Of a DNA stretch of 64,000 nucleotides, positions 62,367 through 64,000 are shown one piece after another; position 1 is the stretch's first letter, and each line of letters starts with the position of its first letter. The position numbers and the translations under genes are program-made. The DNA comes from Phytophthora colocasiae. Lineage: Eukaryota > Oomycota > Peronosporomycetes > Peronosporales > Peronosporaceae. The stretch is taken from positions 558,001-622,000 of the forward strand of contig JAGKQI010000103.1 of NCBI GenBank assembly GCA_018806915.1. Direction: 5' to 3'. The notes beneath the pieces were generated by a model. The model worked only from the letters and a program-made list of their open reading frames with translations. It searched no databases and was not told the origin of the DNA.

Positions 62367-63367
62367 GGATGCAGATGTGTGGTGTGAGGCAAGGACTCGA
62401 ATGAACTCTGACGCACCTTGTGTACACGCTTGGTTCTCATTCAGGAAAGTGATCCCACGTGTCAGTGGTCTCAGAAAAGTGTATGTAGCTTTCAGCAAGT
62501 AATACCCTGTGGAAATGACTTAATCGATTTAAACAATACATATGATGAAGGCTTTTCAAAACTCTTTAATAACACATACACTTGATAAAAAGGACGTCAA
62601 TGAAAGTGAGAGCGAAACCGGATCGAGTAAAACAGTACATGCATGACATACCGAATCGATTGAAAATGAATGCCGGTGGCATTCATGCTATAGTGGGCAG
62701 CAGTTTGCTCCAGCAAGACACTTTTCGCAGGACACTTTTCGGGTCCATGATCTTGCATGCATGCAGACCGCTGTGCCCATCCACGATGGTCTTTGTGGCT
62801 GTCACCGGCTGAGGTTTGCGACGCTGTCACGTGCAAGGTACGCTTGCTAGTTGTCTTCCAGGTTGACAGGCTTCCTGTACTTTGTGCAAACAGGTTACGA
62901 CACGTAGGACTTGAATATGGAGGTTTACTCCAATAATCATGACCCCAGTAGAACTGTAGGCAAAGTATAAATGCACTTTTACCGTCCAAGGACTAACTGC
63001 ACTTCTGGTAACCAGAGCGGAAATCTGTCGGGAAATATCACAACTTCTCCGGGTTCAATGCCTGTGCTCATGCGCGATGAGATTCTTGTGCTGCGCGCGC
63101 CACGCTCCGCAACTTCCAATGGAGCATAGGCTTCCTATCCTATTCGTACCCATGAGTCTGTAGCATCACTATTTATTGCCATGACACAACTAGGACAAGC
63201 ATACACAAAACTATCGCGGCATATTAGCCGACACCAAAACAACCTTCAACTCCATGAAAAACTTCTTCGTCCCCCCACACACACACACACACCACCCCCA
63301 CGTCTCACGAGTAAGCCCCAAAGAAGAGGCTCCAGGAGAATCATGCCGCTGGGCGTATTTGGTTAAG
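62367..63367. other. Intergenic region between transporter and tRNase Z
   Basis: About 1 kb without a gene that I can support. It includes the transporter promoter, a palindrome-rich TTGCATGCATGCAG patch (62753-62766) and a (CA)n microsatellite (about 63277-63292). Short ORFs here have no recognisable features. Confidence 0.5.
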
Positions 63368-64000
63368 CTAGCATCCCAGTATCGTCTTCTGCTGGAGAGA
63401 CAACGGCAACCGTGTCTGAATGCAGTCAGCTAGCTGCTCGGCACTGTAACGCGCGGAGAAGTGGACCAGCACGAGTGTATCCACGTCCTGAAACAGCTTC
63501 TCGTTGTCTGCGATCTACACAAGTTGAAATTCAGTTGACGGCAAATTCACCCCAGCGAGTTTCTAGCTCAACGTGAATCGTGCAACATACCTGATCGATA
63601 TGCATGTGGCCCCGATCGATTGCGTCTTGGCTCGTCATCTTGGAGTCAGCGTACGTTGCCTGCAAGTTGCAGAGCAAAGTAACAAGTGCAACAAATAGTC
63701 GTCGGTGTCTCTTATTCAGTACAGTATCCGTTCGGGACACCTCCGCACCTCGGTAATGAGCAGCTTCACTTGCAACAAGTCCTTTGTTCGCTCATCATTT
63801 GCCGCCGTTGTGAACGCCTCGATGGTGGTGTCGCCTGTGTACGCAATCGCAGGCGTCAACTCGGCGCTCGTGATCTCCTGGCCAGCACGCTTCAGCGCTG
63901 CGATCTCAGAGCCAGGCAGATGCTGGTACTCTAGCTTCAGTCGGTTCTTCTTCTCGTATAATATGTAGCCCAGGCTTGGTACACGGTGCTTGGTTGGTAC
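63368..64000 (-). CDS. Short-form tRNase Z (ELAC1/TRZ type), C-terminal exons
   Basis: The gene runs off the right edge; three exons are seen: 64000-63749, 63659-63591 and 63514-63368. The GT-AG introns are 89 and 76 bp and all phases are 0, giving 155 residues. Motifs match the C-terminal half of metallo-beta-lactamase tRNase Z: KHRVPSLGYILYEKK, AYTGDTT (metal-bridging Asp), LLITEATYADS, RGHMHIDQIA (metal His) and LVHFSARYSAEQ (last metal His). Plant short tRNase Z has the same series in the same order. The enzyme removes 3' trailers from tRNA precursors in nucleus, cytosol or organelles. The N-terminal HxHxDH site is outside the window. Confidence 0.85.

Noticed and set aside
62597..62989. 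130-residue minus-strand ORF between the transporter and tRNase Z
   Set aside because: No motif, biased composition, and no initiator or splice signals that would support a gene.

Overview
This window looks like nuclear DNA from an oomycete, most likely Phytophthora or a close relative. The genes have short GT-AG introns (59-89 bp). One site at 52830-52845 matches the oomycete initiator element at 14 of 16 positions. The repeats (Ty3/gypsy, MULE, Crypton, Tc1/mariner, pogo, LINE) and the secreted jacalin-type lectins also fit this group. Coordinates and splice sites come from reading the sequence by eye; no database search was run.

Region 1 (1-36.2 kb) is a repeat-rich accessory region built on a tandem array of one gene family, all on the minus strand. 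The full-length architecture is: signal peptide, three jacalin-like lectin domains joined by Ser/Thr/Ala-rich linkers, a Cys-rich segment, a helical hydrophobic segment, and a beta-rich C-terminal segment that I cannot assign to a family. At least five copies can be told apart and all are damaged. Copy 1a is cut off by a gypsy LTR and fused to copy 1b, which carries MULE-1. Copy 2 is split by a complete gypsy element with a 5-bp target-site duplication (TSD). Copy 3 is whole except for one frameshift. Copy 4 is split by MULE-2 with a 9-bp TSD and also has a small frameshifting deletion. Between copies 2 and 3 lies a LINE relic carrying a Tc1/mariner element with 95-bp inverted repeats, a MITE and a GC-rich duplication. 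Between copies 3 and 4 lies a head-to-tail pair of nearly identical Cryptons (tyrosine-recombinase transposons) bounded by three AATGA sites.

Region 2 (36.6-64 kb) is gene-dense and mostly conserved eukaryotic: a SAP/coiled-coil protein, a RING-PHD protein resembling PHRF1, a type I membrane protein whose cytosolic end resembles a beta-adaptin appendage, a divergent pair of NBR1-like autophagy-receptor genes, three tandem alpha/beta hydrolases (one broken, one with Cys in place of the nucleophile Ser), a pogo-like relic, a candidate small secreted Cys-rich protein with its own initiator, a membrane-anchored cathepsin Z, a coiled-coil protein, an Alba-domain RGG protein, eIF3c, an SLC43-like transporter, and the C-terminal exons of a short-form tRNase Z running off the right edge.

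The window therefore joins a fast-changing secreted-lectin region, where transposon insertions have repeatedly broken genes, to a stable housekeeping block. The junction is near 36.3-36.6 kb.
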